Of a DNA stretch of 64,000 bases, positions 17,587 to 28,700 are shown piece by piece. Numbering within the stretch: the first letter of the stretch is position 1; each line of letters begins with the position of its first letter. Source of the DNA: Scardovia wiggsiae F0424 (GTDB lineage Bacteria; Actinomycetota; Actinomycetes; Actinomycetales; Bifidobacteriaceae); NCBI RefSeq assembly GCF_000269605.1, contig NZ_AKCI01000001.1, positions 744,001 through 808,000 on the forward strand. The letters run 5' to 3'. Both the position numbers and the translations under genes were made by a program. Under the pieces are notes generated by a model that worked only from the letters and a program-made list of their open reading frames with translations, was not told where the DNA came from and did no database searches.

Positions 17587-19086
17587 CTACTCTGCCGCAC
17601 GCAGCTTCATGCTGATATCAACCCGTGTACCATGGGGATGGTTTGCACTCCAGCGGATAGTGCCGCCAAAGTCATTCGTTACAAAGGTATTGACGATTTG
17701 AGTGCCCAGTCCTGAACCTGATTCCCGCGGGTTTTTACCTTTATCATCAACTTCAGTTTCAAGGCCGTTGCCGTCATCTTCCACAACAACATTAAGGCTT
17801 TTCCCGCTTCTGCCGACAGAAATACGGATATTCCCTTCTTTCCGGTTTTTAAAACCATGCTCGACGCAATTAGTCACCAGCTCCGTGAGTACAAGGGACA
17901 GCGGGGTCGCATCCTGTGCAGGCATCATGCCAAACTGCCCAAGGTACGATAACTTGATTTCCTGCTCATCGGTACTTGCCACTTCAACAGCCAGCCGCAG
18001 TATCTGTGAAATCACAGCGTCAAAATCAACTACCTCATCGGCGGTCTGGCTCAGCCCCTCATGGACAACAGCAATGGTTTCAAGCCTGCGCTGGGCTTCC
18101 TGAAGCTCTTTGCGTACTTCTTCATTTTTCGTCCTGCGCGACTGCAGCCTGAGGAGGGATGACACCGCCTGCAGGTTGTTTTTGACCCTGTGATGCACTT
18201 CTGCTATGGTGGCTTCCTTCGTTTCCAGCTCCATCTCCCGGCGCCGCACTTCTGTAACATCACGGCACAGGATCACCGCCCCTGTGCGCTCCCCTTTCTT
18301 AAAAAGCGGGAAGCACCGCAGCGCAATAGAAGCAGTAGGGGTCGTTATTTCAGAATCAGCAAAGAATTTGCCCGCAAGCACGCCCGGAAGGGATTCAGGG
18401 ACTTTATCATTCTCGCGGAACTGTTCAGTAATGAATTCGCTCAGATATCTGCCGATAACATTCGTTACAACGCCCAGCCTCCTGAAGCAGCTGACAGCGT
18501 TAGGAGCTGCATACTCGACAACCCCTTCTGCGGATAAAACAAGAAAACCGTCAGATACCCGCGGGTCATGCCGCTGCTTCGACATAAGGTCATCGGTATA
18601 GGGGAAAGTCCCCTCGCCTATCATATCAAAAAGTTCCCGTCCCACATGGATGCTTTCTGATTCATAATGCCCATTTGCCAGGCGCATTATCATATTCGTC
18701 TCGCGTATGATCACGCCGAGGATCCTGTCCTGCCGCTTTACAGCAAGGAAGTCATCACACACGGTTGCAGTATCAACCATGCGGTAATGGTCAACATCCC
18801 CGTTGCCGACGCCGTTGAGCGCATCCATAACAGAAGGTACCAGGGCTGCAGGAAGATGCCTGCCTACCATATCGTCTACCTGCCGTGAAACAACGGTCGA
18901 TGACCTGCACTGGGCCGCAATCACCAGCTGGGCCACATTATTCTCTTCGATCGGTATAACAAGCATAAGATCAGCAAAACTCAGGTCAGCGATGACCTGC
19001 CAGTCTTCAAGGATACGGCGGAGCCAGCCTTTATCCTCGTTAGTCAGCGAAGCGCTCCGCGCAAATACACTGGTAAAATCTGTCAT
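17587..19086 (-). CDS. pdtaS: PdtaS-like cytoplasmic sensor histidine kinase
   Basis: The 499-residue protein has no membrane helix. An N-terminal GAF-like domain (about 20-180) and a PAS domain (about 185-290) precede a HisKA_2 box with EVHHRVKNNLQAVSSLL and a HATPase domain (LVTNCVEHGFKN, then GSGLGTQIV). This order matches PdtaS, whose partner PdtaR is an ANTAR RNA-binding antiterminator. No PdtaR gene is in the window, so the partner must be elsewhere. ATG 19086 is chosen because TACAAT lies 6 bases upstream, which suggests a leaderless mRNA. ATG 19092 and TTG 19101 are less likely. Confidence 0.88.
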   Translation of the reverse strand: MTDFTSVFARSASLTNEDKGWLRRILEDWQVIADLSFADLMLVIPIEENNVAQLVIAAQCRSSTVVSRQVDDMVGRHLPAALVPSVMDALNGVGNGDVDHYRMVDTATVCDDFLAVKRQDRILGVIIRETNMIMRLANGHYESESIHVGRELFDMIGEGTFPYTDDLMSKQRHDPRVSDGFLVLSAEGVVEYAAPNAVSCFRRLGVVTNVIGRYLSEFITEQFRENDKVPESLPGVLAGKFFADSEITTPTASIALRCFPLFKKGERTGAVILCRDVTEVRRREMELETKEATIAEVHHRVKNNLQAVSSLLRLQSRRTKNEEVRKELQEAQRRLETIAVVHEGLSQTADEVVDFDAVISQILRLAVEVASTDEQEIKLSYLGQFGMMPAQDATPLSLVLTELVTNCVEHGFKNRKEGNIRISVGRSGKSLNVVVEDDGNGLETEVDDKGKNPRESGSGLGTQIVNTFVTNDFGGTIRWSANHPHGTRVDISMKLRAAE

Positions 19087-19092
19087 ACCCAT

Positions 19093-19098
19093 ATTGTA
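19093..19098 (-). promoter_or_regulatory. -10 element of pdtaS, leaderless start
   Basis: The minus strand reads TACAAT, then six bases, then ATG (19086). There is no ribosome-binding site. The spacing puts the transcription start at or next to the A of ATG. Confidence 0.55.
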
Positions 19099-19197
19099 CA
19101 AACGCGGCGCTATCGGGCGACCCGATATAACTTCATTACGGCTGTGTACGTCATATCCCTGATTACACTTAAAGAAGATGATTAAGGAGCAACAGTT

Positions 19198-20133
19198 ATG
19201 AAGAGCACCGATGATGTCCGGACCGGGACCGGTAAAAAATCAGGGCAATGCGGCAGCCGCCCTGGTACCTCTAAGGACGGGGACAGCCAGGATATACCTG
19301 AAGTAAGCTCTGCTGCCGTCCAGCAAGTCCTGCTGGCCCGTATAGCCAAAGAACAGGCCAAAGCAGATGCCATCCGTGCACGGGCCAAGGCAAAAACTGC
19401 CCGGATACTTGCAAAAGGCGAATATAAAGCGAGCGTTATAGAGCAGAAAGCACAGGGGACGTATAAGAAAAAAGTACGCCTGGATGTCCACGGCCGTCCT
19501 AAACCCCTTATGCGCGGATGGATACATCTTGTGGCAGCCCCTCTGGCACTGGCAGCTGGGATCGTCCTTATCTGCCTGGCTCCGGGTGCAGGGCTCAAAT
19601 GGGCATGCGCCGTGTTTATGGCAAGCTCGCTTATCCTTTTCGGCAATTCAGCGCTTTACCATATTGGGGACTGGCCGGAAAAAACTACCGATATCCTGCG
19701 CCGCATCGACCATGTCAATATCTTCCTTCTTATAGCAGGGACATACACCCCTGTGTCATTCGCACTGTCACCGGGATGGAGGAATACCATCATACTGACT
19801 ATGTGGATATTCACCGGTATTGCGCTGCTGATACATGTTGTATGGATCAATGCCCCGCGCTGGCTGTATACGGTTATCTACATTATTTTCGGTGTATCCG
19901 GAGTAGCATACCTGCGCCTTTTCTGGCTTTCCCCGCATGCTGGTCCGGCTGTAGTCTGGCTTGTTGTAGCAGGAGGGGCATGCTACATACTGGGGGCTAT
20001 AGCATATCTGCTGCGCAAGCCTGACCCCTGGCCCATGGTTTTCGGTTTCCATGAGATATTCCATATCGGTACCGTTGCAGGGTTCGCATGCCACACCGTC
20101 GCTATATACTTCGTAGCAGTTTCAATGATGTAA
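19198..20133 (+). CDS. Hemolysin III / PAQR-family membrane protein with coiled N-terminus
   Basis: The 311-residue protein carries a charged, alanine-rich, helix-forming N-terminal extension (about 35-95) and then seven membrane helices typical of the HlyIII/YqfA branch of the PAQR family. The metal-site residues are conserved: SALYH in the first part, D in RIDHVNIF, and HEIFH with the later H near the C-terminus. PAQR family members are thought to be lipid hydrolases (ceramidase-like), and the bacterial substrate is unknown. AAGGAG lies before ATG 19198. The extension is unusual for the family, whose members are normally about 210-230 residues. Confidence 0.88.
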   Translation: MKSTDDVRTGTGKKSGQCGSRPGTSKDGDSQDIPEVSSAAVQQVLLARIAKEQAKADAIRARAKAKTARILAKGEYKASVIEQKAQGTYKKKVRLDVHGRPKPLMRGWIHLVAAPLALAAGIVLICLAPGAGLKWACAVFMASSLILFGNSALYHIGDWPEKTTDILRRIDHVNIFLLIAGTYTPVSFALSPGWRNTIILTMWIFTGIALLIHVVWINAPRWLYTVIYIIFGVSGVAYLRLFWLSPHAGPAVVWLVVAGGACYILGAIAYLLRKPDPWPMVFGFHEIFHIGTVAGFACHTVAIYFVAVSMM

Positions 20134-20187
20134 GCGCGAAGCTGACGGAGCCGTACGGGACTGCCCCGCTCCAGCCTTATGCTATTG

Positions 20188-20673
20188 CTATTCAGATCTC
20201 AGCGGCCTGGAATCTTTTACAGTAACAGTGATCTCACGCCCGTTGGGGGCAGAATACGTTACCGTATCGCCTTTTTTCCGTCCGTTGACTGCAGCACCGA
20301 TAGGCGATTCCGGGCTGATGATGTCATAATCTGTAGCAACAGCCAGATCATGCGATCCCAGGACATAAACCATCTCACGCCCGGCAATATCAAGGGTGAC
20401 AACCGATCCCGGGCCCACTTTACCTGCTTTGGGGGCTTTCAGTATTTCTGAATCACGGAGTTTAACTGTGAGCTCCTGTATACGCCCCTCGTTCTTGCTC
20501 TGTGCCTCCCTGGCAGCCTGGTATCCGCCGTTCTCACTGAGATCGCCTTCCGCGCGTGCCGCCGCAATTTTTTCTTTGATCTCTTCGCGAAGTTCGCCTT
20601 CACGGTAGGCAAGCTCTTCCTTCATCTTGTCGTATGCTTCCTGAGTCAGCATATAGACCTTATCCTGCGGCAT
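20188..20673 (-). CDS. greA: Transcription elongation factor GreA
   Basis: The 161-residue protein has the N-terminal coiled coil with acidic tip residues in AEGDLSENGGYQAA (family DLSENAEY) and a C-terminal FKBP-like domain. GreA helps RNA polymerase cut back and restart after stalls. The length is normal and TTAGGAGG lies before ATG 20673. The neighbour on the same strand is an FKBP-type isomerase, 135 bases upstream. Confidence 0.95.
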   Translation of the reverse strand: MPQDKVYMLTQEAYDKMKEELAYREGELREEIKEKIAAARAEGDLSENGGYQAAREAQSKNEGRIQELTVKLRDSEILKAPKAGKVGPGSVVTLDIAGREMVYVLGSHDLAVATDYDIISPESPIGAAVNGRKKGDTVTYSAPNGREITVTVKDSRPLRSE

Positions 20674-20712
20674 AATAACCTCCTAAATTCAAACTTATGC
20701 TACGTAGCTATA

Positions 20713-20742
20713 CTGCGGGCAAAAACTGCATCAGGCCCGCAG
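20713..20742 (-). other. 8-bp perfect inverted repeat in the greA leader
   Basis: CTGCGGGC (20713-20720) pairs with GCCCGCAG (20735-20742) across a 14-base loop. It lies between the FKBP stop and greA. No T-run follows, so a leader structure or protein site is more likely than a terminator. Confidence 0.35.
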
Positions 20743-20808
20743 GCCTTTGCTGTCAAATCCTGAGACCAACCCCGCGACCGCGGTATTGCGGTTATCCCGG
20801 GCGGAACT

Positions 20809-21222
20809 TTACCGGGACGTGGAAATGATATCAATAACGAACACGAGCGTATCGCCGCCCCCTATGCCGGCAGCCGGCATGCCGTTCCTGCCGTAGCCGT
20901 ACTCGGGCGGGATGGAAACGATCAGCCGGGAGCCGACGTTATGCCCCGGAACGAGCTGGTCCCACCCGCGGATAACCTGTCCTATCCCAATGCCGAAAGA
21001 AGCCGGCTGATGGCGGGAGAAACTCGAATCAAAAGGAGTGTCTTTGCCCCAGACAACACCGTGATAATTCACAGTGACCCTGTCCCCTTTACGGACTACA
21101 GGGCCGTCCCCCTCGGTTATTTCCAGCCCGCGAAGCCCTGCAGGCGCTTCCGGGGACGGGAATGTGATCACAGGCATGCTGCCGAATTCAGCGTTCACCT
21201 GAGGCATATCTGATGCATCCAT
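20809..21222 (-). CDS. FKBP-type peptidyl-prolyl cis-trans isomerase
   Basis: The 137-residue protein is a single FKBP domain: VTVNYHGVVWGKDTPFDSSF, VIRGWDQLVPG, GSRLIVSIPPEYGYG and the final strand DTLVFVIDII. No signal peptide or membrane helix is seen, so it acts in the cytoplasm as a folding helper. GCAGGAGT lies before ATG 21222. The active-site aromatic residues (Y, F, W, Y) are present. Confidence 0.93.
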   Translation of the reverse strand: MDASDMPQVNAEFGSMPVITFPSPEAPAGLRGLEITEGDGPVVRKGDRVTVNYHGVVWGKDTPFDSSFSRHQPASFGIGIGQVIRGWDQLVPGHNVGSRLIVSIPPEYGYGRNGMPAAGIGGGDTLVFVIDIISTSR

Positions 21223-21316
21223 AATACTCCTGCCTTTATATCTCAGCTTAACTTATTACTTTCCTGCAATCCTGCGGTGCCGGGACTGCTTCTGCAGCTT
21301 TTCAGCTTTTACACAA

Positions 21317-21364
21317 CAGAGGTGGCCGTACTGCGGGCCTTCCGGTCCGGCACAGCCACCTCTG
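21317..21364 (-). terminator. Hairpin after tRNA-Leu
   Basis: CAGAGGTGGC (21317-21326) pairs perfectly with GCCACCTCTG (21355-21364). It starts 4 bases after the CCA end of tRNA-Leu. The U-run behind it is poor (TGTTGTGT), so this may be an RNA-processing hairpin or a weak terminator. Confidence 0.55.
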
Positions 21365-21368
21365 CTCC

Positions 21369-21455
21369 TGGTGCCCCGGGCGGGACTTGAACCCGCAAGA
21401 CTTTAAGGTCGGCGGATTTTAAGTCCGCTGCGTCTACCGATTCCGCCACCGGGGC
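21369..21455 (-). tRNA. tRNA-Leu, anticodon TAA
   Basis: The minus strand from 21455 folds as a class II tRNA: acceptor GCCCCGG with CCGGGGC, D-arm AATCGGTAGACGC, anticodon stem-loop GGACTTAAAATCC (anticodon TAA, reads UUA), a long variable arm and T-arm GCGGGTTCAAGTCCCGC. The discriminator A (21372) is followed by an encoded CCA (21369-21371). Confidence 0.97.
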
Positions 21456-21509
21456 ATGCCGCATGGCCAAAGCCGCGAGGCACCCACCTATTATGCCACA
21501 AGGCCAGGC

Positions 21510-22505
21510 CTAGCCTTTTCCTGCGAGCAGTTTTATGCCCAGATCCCTGACAATGCCGTCAAGAAGCCCGTGCTCGCTGACCATAACAGTGCTGAGTTCC
21601 CTGCCCCGGCTTTGGACAGAAAGGGATACACGTTTAAGGACCTCGGTGAAGATCAAAGCACCGGCCCCAATAACATCAAGCCTTCCCGGATGGATAACGC
21701 CGAGGCTGCCCCGCTGAGCGCGGTCCATATGGAGGACTGCGCTGTCCGCTTCATATATCCTGCTGATATCTAGCAGCGCACCGTCTACGGCATCGCGGTC
21801 ATATGTGCTGAGCCCCAGAGCGACTGAAGCCATAGTGGTCACTGTGCCTGAGACCCCGATGAATGTCCCGGTCCGGGAAATATCCACTGCCGCACACGCC
21901 GTATCAATAGCAGCGTTCACATCGTCTGCAGCCCGGGCGATCTGCCCGTCATCAGGAGGGTCTGAGAGGAGATGCCTCTCGCTTATACGTACCGACCCTG
22001 TATCCATGGAATACGCCTGGGAAACATCAGTGACCGGGACACTGCGCCCATCCCCGCCAAGCACAAGTTCAGTGGATCCGCCGCCAAGATCCATCACCAG
22101 GTACGGTGCCTGATGGGCAGATGTATCGACTACGGAAGTAGCACCGAGAAAGCTCAGCCGTGCCTCCTCTTCGCCCGGAATGACATCGGGGCGTACGCCA
22201 AGCCTGCTGTATACGTAATCTTCAAATTCATTGCGGTTCCTGGCATCCCGCGTCGCGCTTGTAGCCACAAACCGGATACCGTCAAGATCGTAGCCGTTAA
22301 GGATACGGGCAAATTCATCAATAGCTGCAAAAGTACGCTGCAGGGCATCCTGGCTGAACCGGCGGGTTTTATCCACACCCTGGCCGAGCCTTACTACCCG
22401 CATGATACGCGGCACAAGGACGGTAACACCCGTCCCATCCACACGGGCGACCATCAGCCGGATCGAGTTAGTGCCGCAATCAATGCCGGCAACAGTTACA
22501 GCCAT
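21510..22505 (-). CDS. ppx: Exopolyphosphatase / guanosine pentaphosphatase (Ppx/GppA family)
   Basis: The 331-residue protein is a Ppx/GppA-family ATPase-fold phosphatase. Motifs are AGIDCGTNSIRLM (phosphate 1), VATSATRDARNRNEF, GEEEARLSFLGA, DLGGGSTELVLG (phosphate 2) and GVSGTVTTMA. It would cut terminal phosphate from polyphosphate or ppGpp precursors. It is the short single-module actinobacterial form. AGGGGAAAA lies before ATG 22505. It ends the eno-ftsB-DUF501-ppx order typical of actinobacteria. A polyphosphate glucokinase at 58840-59610 uses the same polymer. Confidence 0.93.
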   Translation of the reverse strand: MAVTVAGIDCGTNSIRLMVARVDGTGVTVLVPRIMRVVRLGQGVDKTRRFSQDALQRTFAAIDEFARILNGYDLDGIRFVATSATRDARNRNEFEDYVYSRLGVRPDVIPGEEEARLSFLGATSVVDTSAHQAPYLVMDLGGGSTELVLGGDGRSVPVTDVSQAYSMDTGSVRISERHLLSDPPDDGQIARAADDVNAAIDTACAAVDISRTGTFIGVSGTVTTMASVALGLSTYDRDAVDGALLDISRIYEADSAVLHMDRAQRGSLGVIHPGRLDVIGAGALIFTEVLKRVSLSVQSRGRELSTVMVSEHGLLDGIVRDLGIKLLAGKG

Positions 22506-22599
22506 ATTTTCCCCTGCTCAGATATGCTAAGTTACTTATTCTTATTCTGCATTGTATGCTGTTTTACATATTGGCATACTGATACCATGCACCACAGCG

Positions 22600-23346
22600 T
22601 CACGATTCTATACTATGCCCGGAACACCTGCACACCGACGGATCAAATTCGCCGGCAATAAGGTCCAGGACAATATCCCCGAAAGGATTTACCCCCCTGC
22701 CCATGACAAGGCTCTGGGCTGCCAGCGCATGCAGACATTTGACCCGTTCAGGCATCCCTCCCGCACTGATCCCGGAAATATGTCCTTCGCTGTCGCCAAG
22801 CTTTTGAGCCAGATGATGCCTGAAAATAAGATAGAGTTTATGGGCTTCACGATAGCTCTGCACTATCCCGGGATCTGGGCTTCCGGGATTTCCTGTACTG
22901 CCGGTGCCGCCGGAGCGTAAGGAACCATCAGGTTTGCCATGATCGTCAGACCTGCCCGTACTGCCGGAGCAGCCAAAGCTGCCCTCGCCCTGAAGAAGGG
23001 CAGTGAATTCAGCCATTTTCCCCGACGCTTCAACCCTGGAAATTGCCTTTGCTGCTGCGGGAAAGGTGAGATAAAACGTTGTTGGAAAAGGTATTTTCCC
23101 ATCCAGCAACGGGCGGGTCACCGTAACAAGCGGACGGCCGCACACACACCTGGCACCAACTGCCACCATACCTCGGGGATACCGTCCCAGCTGCCGTTCA
23201 ACCTCATTGATATCACATTGCCTAAGAGGCCCGGCAAGAAGAGAATCGCACAGTTTTTCAGCAGTCTTCGCCCTAAGGGCAAAAATACCGGCCTGCCCCT
23301 CAGCAGCGATACTGCCGCCTGTATCTGTTATGCCTGCTGTATCCAC
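22600..23346 (-). CDS. DUF501 family protein
   Basis: The 248-residue protein matches the actinobacterial DUF501 family: CDINEVERQLGRYPRG, CVCGRPLVTVTRP, FPTTFYLTFP and the C-terminal AGGMPERVKCLHAL. A family-atypical Gly/Ser/Asp-rich insert (about residues 120-160) splits the domain. The function is unknown, and it is almost always found between ftsB and ppx, as here. The start is GTG 23346 with only a weak GGGGAA before it. Confidence 0.85.
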   Translation of the reverse strand: MDTAGITDTGGSIAAEGQAGIFALRAKTAEKLCDSLLAGPLRQCDINEVERQLGRYPRGMVAVGARCVCGRPLVTVTRPLLDGKIPFPTTFYLTFPAAAKAISRVEASGKMAEFTALLQGEGSFGCSGSTGRSDDHGKPDGSLRSGGTGSTGNPGSPDPGIVQSYREAHKLYLIFRHHLAQKLGDSEGHISGISAGGMPERVKCLHALAAQSLVMGRGVNPFGDIVLDLIAGEFDPSVCRCSGHSIES

Positions 23347-23449
23347 TGTGTTCCCCGGTCCTGCCTTGCCATATTACTGCCCACTACGCATATTACTTAT
23401 ATTACTTATCCCAATACTGCCCCGCCGCAGCCGGCAACCAACCATGCCG

Positions 23450-24220
23450 TTAATGCCGGTTACGCCTGTTCAGCCAGCGCTGCTGCTCTTCCTGGCTGGG
23501 AATGCGGTCAGAGGGCTTTGAACCGTCATTATTTCCCTTAGTATCTGTCGTATCTGCCTTCTGCATGGAATACAGCATCTCTTTGTACCAGGGAAGTTTC
23601 TGCCCGGATGAAGCTGCTGATGACGATGGTACGTTGCTGCTGCCTGAAGCTGAAGGCCCTGTTTTATGCTTTGAATTTTCAAGGATGATAGACTGCTCGC
23701 CGGGATACACGAATCCCAGGCGCTCACGTGCCTGCGCCACCACATAAGCCTTATCGTTCCACCGCGATATCTCATTTTCCAGGCCTGCCTTCCTGGCGGC
23801 CAGGCTTGCCTCCTGTACCTTGAGGGAACTCAGCTCAGACGTGCTTTTAACGTACAGCTGTACTGTCGTAAACAGCTGAATAAGGCAGAAAATCACGATT
23901 ATCAGAGCCGCGAAAAATGAGATAGGGCCGTTCTGCTTTATTGAGTAAGCCGCCCTGGACATAGGGGAACTGCCGGCGCCGCGGGATCCCTGCGATTCAC
24001 GCATATTTTCCCTCCGTAAGGAGTCCCTGCGCGGGGAACGTCCGGGCTGTGTATCCGGCCCGGTACCCTTATCCCGCCCGGTGCGGCCATCTTTCCCGGT
24101 ACACCTGCGCTGTCCAGCCAGCCTGCCCAAAATGCCGTTCCGGTGGCTTTTACGGGGTTTGCGGGACGGGTCGGAAGAGCCGCCCCTGTCCCCCAAAAAC
24201 CTGCTTTCCTGTGAAGGCAT
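23450..24220 (-). CDS. ftsB: FtsB/DivIC-type cell-division protein
   Basis: The roughly 256-residue protein has a long basic N-terminal tail (about 100 residues), one membrane helix (FFAALIIVIFCLIQLFTTV), then a coiled coil and the conserved DivIC end ARERLGFVYPGEQ. FtsB/DivIC joins FtsL and FtsQ in the divisome and helps activate septal cell-wall synthesis. The C-terminal tail is low-complexity Ser/Lys-rich. The start is uncertain: ATG 24220 has TATGGT 7 bases upstream and no ribosome-binding site, while ATG 24232 lies inside that box. The enolase terminator sits just upstream. Confidence 0.85.
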   Translation of the reverse strand: MPSQESRFLGDRGGSSDPSRKPRKSHRNGILGRLAGQRRCTGKDGRTGRDKGTGPDTQPGRSPRRDSLRRENMRESQGSRGAGSSPMSRAAYSIKQNGPISFFAALIIVIFCLIQLFTTVQLYVKSTSELSSLKVQEASLAARKAGLENEISRWNDKAYVVAQARERLGFVYPGEQSIILENSKHKTGPSASGSSNVPSSSAASSGQKLPWYKEMLYSMQKADTTDTKGNNDGSKPSDRIPSQEEQQRWLNRRNRH

Positions 24221-24237
24221 ACGCAAAACCATATATA

Positions 24238-24278
24238 CAAAAATACCCGTCCAACTCGACGTGGAGAAGGGCGGGTAT
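24238..24278 (-). terminator. Intrinsic terminator of eno
   Basis: In the minus-strand RNA, AUACCCG at 24272-24278 pairs with CGGGUAU at 24243-24249 (extended by two more pairs past one mismatch). It is followed by a U-run, TTTTTG. It ends the eno transcript just before ftsB, which must have its own promoter. Confidence 0.75.
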
Positions 24279-24344
24279 TACTTTTACGGACTTCAGCCTT
24301 AAGAGCCTTCAGTTGGCAGCCTTAAGGCAGCCAAGCGGCAACCC

Positions 24345-25673
<1,329 letters not shown>

Positions 25674-25695
25674 CTAAGATTACTCGATTTTCTGG

Positions 25696-25710
25696 ACGTT
25701 TCGTAAACGT
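25696..25710. promoter_or_regulatory. 15-bp palindrome upstream of eno, candidate operator
   Basis: ACGTTT-CGT-AAACGT is a palindrome with 6-bp arms in the gap between mfd and eno. On the minus strand it sits about where a -35 region would be, followed by TAATCT about 13 bases downstream. Palindromes with AACG half-sites are typical of LacI-family repressors. Confidence 0.4.
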
Positions 25711-25711
25711 G

Positions 25712-28700
25712 TTACAGGGTATTTTTTACAGCCGGGGCATGCCATGACAGGTCATCAAGCAGCTGGCCTGTCCAGCTGATGACCTCCTGGGGATCCATGG
25801 GCGCTGAATCAAAGGTGCCCTGGAAAGGTGCGGGGATGATCACAGTATGTATGGAAGGCCTGTACTGGACAGTTTTATAAATACGCTTCAGCCTGAGCAG
25901 CACGGAATCTTTCGGATCATAGCCAACAACCCTGATATTCTTCCCCTGGGCGATCATATCGGTTATCCCCATGGCCCTGGCGCGCATACGCAGCCGCGCA
26001 ACATCAAACAGCAGGTCCAGCGACTGGGGAGGTGCACCGTAACGGTCAGTAAGCTCATCCCGTATATCGGCAAAATCATCCTGAGAATGCGCTGAAGCGA
26101 TCTTGCGGTAGGCTTCCAGGCGCAGCTTATCTGAACCGATGTAATCTTCGGGGATGGACGCCTCGACCGGAAGGTCGATGGACGTTGATACAGCCTCTGT
26201 ACGCTCAGGCTCCTTATAATCCTGCACAGCATCAGATACCATGCGGACGTAAAGGTCAAACCCGACCCCTTCGATATGCCCGGACTGCTCGCCTCCAAGC
26301 AGGTTGCCCGTCCCGCGGATCTCCAGGTCTTTCATGGCAACATCGTACCCGGCGCCCAAAGCAGTGTTCTGCGCAATAGTTGACAGGCGGTCATGTGCCA
26401 TCTGTGTCATAGCTTTTGCGGGATCATAGAGGAAATAAGCGTAAGCGCGTTCCCTGCCCCTGCCTACCCGGCCGCGCAGCTGATGGAGCTGGGACAGTCC
26501 GAAGCGGTCGGCACGGTCAACGATAAGGGTATTGGCATTGGAAATATCCAGCCCTGTTTCCACGATAGTTGTACATACAAGCACATCGATATCCCGATGC
26601 CAGAAATCTCTGATAATAGTATCCAGCTGCTTCTCCCCCATCTTCCCGTGGGCAATGCCGATCCTGGCTTCAGGAACGAGCTCCCGAATATGCGAAGCGA
26701 TCGCGGAAATATCCTGGACACGGTTATGCACATAGAATACCTGTCCTCCACGCAAAAGTTCACGCCGCACTGCTGCAGCCACCTGGGCATCCTCATATAC
26801 ACCCACATAAGTAAGGACAGGCAGGCGGTCTTCCGGAGGGGTCGCCAGCGTAGACATTTCGCGGATCCCTGTGACCGCCATCTCCAGCGTACGCGGGATA
26901 GGCGTTGCAGACAGGCTGAGGACATCCACATTGGTGCGCAGGGCTTTCAGGGTCTCTTTATGTTCTACACCGAAACGCTGTTCTTCATCAATGATCACAA
27001 GCCCCAGATCCTTGAACTTGATTTTAGGGTTGAGCAGCTTATGCGTTCCGATAACCAGGTCAACGCTGCCGTCTTCAAGGCCTTTGGCTGTTTCAGCGCT
27101 TTCTTTCGATGTCTGGAACCGGCTGAGCATTTTTACTGTTACAGGGAAGCCTTCATAACGTTCTGTAAATGTTTCATAGTGCTGCTGCGCCAGGAGGGTA
27201 GTAGGCACAAGCACTGCAACCTGTTTTGAATCCTGTATGGCTTTGAAGGCCGCCCGCACAGCGATCTCGGTTTTGCCGAAGCCGACATCACCGCAGATAA
27301 GGCGGTCCATGGGGACGGGTTTCTCCATGTCGGCCTTGACCTCGTCAATCGTTGTCAGCTGGTCGGGCGTTTCCTGGTAGGGGAATGCTTCTTCAAGCTC
27401 ATGCTGCCATGGGGTATCAGGGCTGAAAGCAAAGCCTGCTGTACGCTGGCGTGCAGCATACAGTTTGACAAGATCCTGGGCTATCTCCCTGACTTTTTTG
27501 CGTGCTCTGGCTTTTGTAGCAGCCCAGTCGGACCCGCCCAGCTTATTGAGTTTCGGGATCTCCGCACCAATATATTTGCTGATAAGGTCAAGCTGGTCTG
27601 TGGGGATATAGAGCTTGTCAGGCGCCGCACCCCGCTTGCCTGGGGCATATTCGATAACAAGGTATTCCCGGAACGCCTGGGCAGGCCGGGATGGCTGGAG
27701 CGGCCGGGATAGCTGTGATAGCGGCTGGGCGGGTATCCCCCGCCCGGACAGCCCCGCCGGGCGGACAGGGCGCCGGGCCATTTCCACAAAACGGCCTATG
27801 CCGTGCTGCTCATGGACAACATAATCGCCCTTTTTCAGTTCCATAATGTCAATGGCTTTGCGGCGGCGCGCGGGCGTGCGGACCTGGGAAGCTGCGCTGG
27901 AATGTCCGGTTATATCCCGTTCCGTTAGGATGGCGGTTTTAGCCTCCTCGTCTATGAAACCGTCAGACGCCATAGAGAGTGCGAAATCCAGGCCAGTGAT
28001 ATCCGCTGCAGCGGCAACACGTTTAAGGCGGCTGAGCGTGCCGCGGGCGGCGGCGGTCACGGTGACGGCTATGCCGCGCTCGCGCAGTGCTGCAATACCC
28101 CCCGCTGCCCTGGCCTCATCGCCGCGGTATTCTTCCGGCGGCACTGCCGCGAGCCGGGCGTGCCCGCCAACCGAACTGTCTACACCTAAGCTCGACAAGT
28201 CCCAGCACGATTTATGGGTAAGCCGGAGGGCACTGTGCACTTCATCAAAATCCATGAAGCTGGACTTGTCGAAACTGATGGGCGCGCCCGCACCCTGGCC
28301 GCCCGCCGCCGCATGCCAGCCTGCTGCCATGAATTCATTAGCTGTTTTTGCCAGATCCTGTGCGGCACGCTTCAGCCTTTCCACATCGCTGAACATAATG
28401 ACAGCGTCCCGGGGAAACAGCGAATATACCGGCATCATGTCATCGATAAGCGCCGGGATCAGCGATTCCATCCCTTCTACGGGTACTCCCCGCGCAATAG
28501 ATTCCAGCATGTCATCCGCATTAGGGATCGAACCGGCCAGCGCTTCCGCCCTGCGGCGCACACTCTCCGTCAGCTGCAGTTCCCGGCAGGCAGGCGCCCA
28601 TATCTGGCGTATATTTTCGCCGAATGTGCGCTGGTCTGAAGCGTGGAAAGCATGTATGCTGTCTATGTCATCGCCAAAGAAATCAATGCGCACGGGGTGC

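Noticed and set aside
26393-27229. 278-codon plus-strand open frame inside mfd
   Set aside because: It lies fully antisense to the conserved motor of mfd, has no ribosome-binding site and shows no recognisable domain.
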